Shown piece by piece: positions 63,947 through 64,000 of a stretch of DNA of 64,000 nucleotides (position 1 is its first letter; each line of letters opens with the position of its first letter). Position numbers and translations under genes: made by a program. The stretch is from Lujinxingia sediminis. GTDB taxonomy: Bacteria; Myxococcota_A; Bradymonadia; Bradymonadales; Bradymonadaceae. The notes under the pieces are model-generated. The model ran no database searches. It was given only the letters and a program-made list of their open reading frames with translations, and was not told the origin of the DNA. The stretch lies in the NCBI RefSeq assembly GCF_004005565.1, contig NZ_SADD01000001.1, positions 1,240,001-1,304,000 on the forward strand, read 5' to 3'.

Positions 63947-64000
63947 ATGTCTCGGCGCCTTTCTCCCCCTACCCTTCTCCTCATGCTGGCTCTCGCGTTT
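63947..64000 (+). CDS. Start of a secreted protein gene (3' end outside window)
   Basis: The last 18 codons of the window read MSRRLSPPTLLLMLALAF, a classic signal peptide start (basic n-region, hydrophobic h-region), with GAGG at ribosome-site distance before the ATG. The rest is beyond the window, so the product cannot be named. Confidence 0.7.
   Translation, partial: MSRRLSPPTLLLMLALAF

Noticed and set aside
1-64000. tRNA, rRNA, riboswitch or phage attachment sites
   Set aside because: None found by eye on either strand; a tRNAscan/Infernal search would be needed to exclude small RNAs.

Overview
The window comes from a high-GC Gram-negative chromosome. Large secreted proteins built from pre-peptidase C-terminal (PPC)-like and Cys-rich modules, lipoproteins with Asp/Glu/Pro-rich linkers after the lipobox, the menaquinone operon and the PrkA/OmpA genes together suggest a deltaproteobacterial-type lineage (Bradymonadales/Bradymonadota or a myxobacterial relative). 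This is inferred from protein style only; there is no rRNA in the window. No tRNA, rRNA or CRISPR array was seen.

Region 1 (1-7.6 kb) is the 3' part of a giant gene for a secreted protein of more than 2,530 residues. About 13 Cys-rich modules alternate with about 14 beta-sandwich (PPC-like) modules.

Region 2 (7.6-17 kb) is the most unusual part. It is an array of four orphan polymorphic-toxin cassettes on the minus strand. Each has the C-terminal half of a pretoxin HINT domain ending in VHN, then a different toxin domain, then a different putative immunity gene. Between cassettes lie plus-strand pseudo-copies of the 3' end of the giant gene and of its terminators. The cassettes are at different stages of decay: toxin 1 looks intact, toxin 2 is frameshifted, toxin 3 has an in-frame amber codon, and toxin 4 (Ntox28-like) has a broken HINT part. 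An IS3-family element (amber codon in OrfA) has cut the third tail copy, and an IS4/IS50-group element with a 9-bp target duplication sits on its right end. The array ends in a diverged ~42-bp tandem repeat that recurs at 61 kb.

Region 3 (17-21 kb) has ChaB, a Tat-type metallophosphoesterase, a PNPOx/HugZ-like protein and a TPM-domain membrane protein. Region 4 (21-31 kb) is a nearly complete menaquinone pathway: menB-menF-menD-menA-menC-menE with mostly 4-bp ATGA overlaps, followed by a DAHP synthase and a convergent menH. This joins chorismate supply to 1,4-dihydroxy-2-naphthoate formation and prenylation.

Region 5 (31-47 kb) holds surface lipoproteins (one with a lipin/LNS2-type HAD domain), ArsC, a DUF4287/SRPBCC protein, a VTT/DedA-type membrane protein, inorganic pyrophosphatase, a large secreted alpha/beta hydrolase, a HAD-IG 5'-nucleotidase, an SDR, a six-TM protein and a protein with an L7/L12-like C-terminal domain. 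Region 6 (47-54.6 kb, minus strand) runs lipoprotein-prkA-coiled coil-OmpA lipoprotein-pabB-pabC-pabA. Region 7 (54.9-64 kb) has the 7TM-HD phosphohydrolase, ybeY and a zinc-ribbon DnaC-like ATPase in overlapping order, then convergent mnmG, the second 42-bp repeat array, a UvrD/PcrA-type helicase and the start of another secreted protein gene at the window edge.
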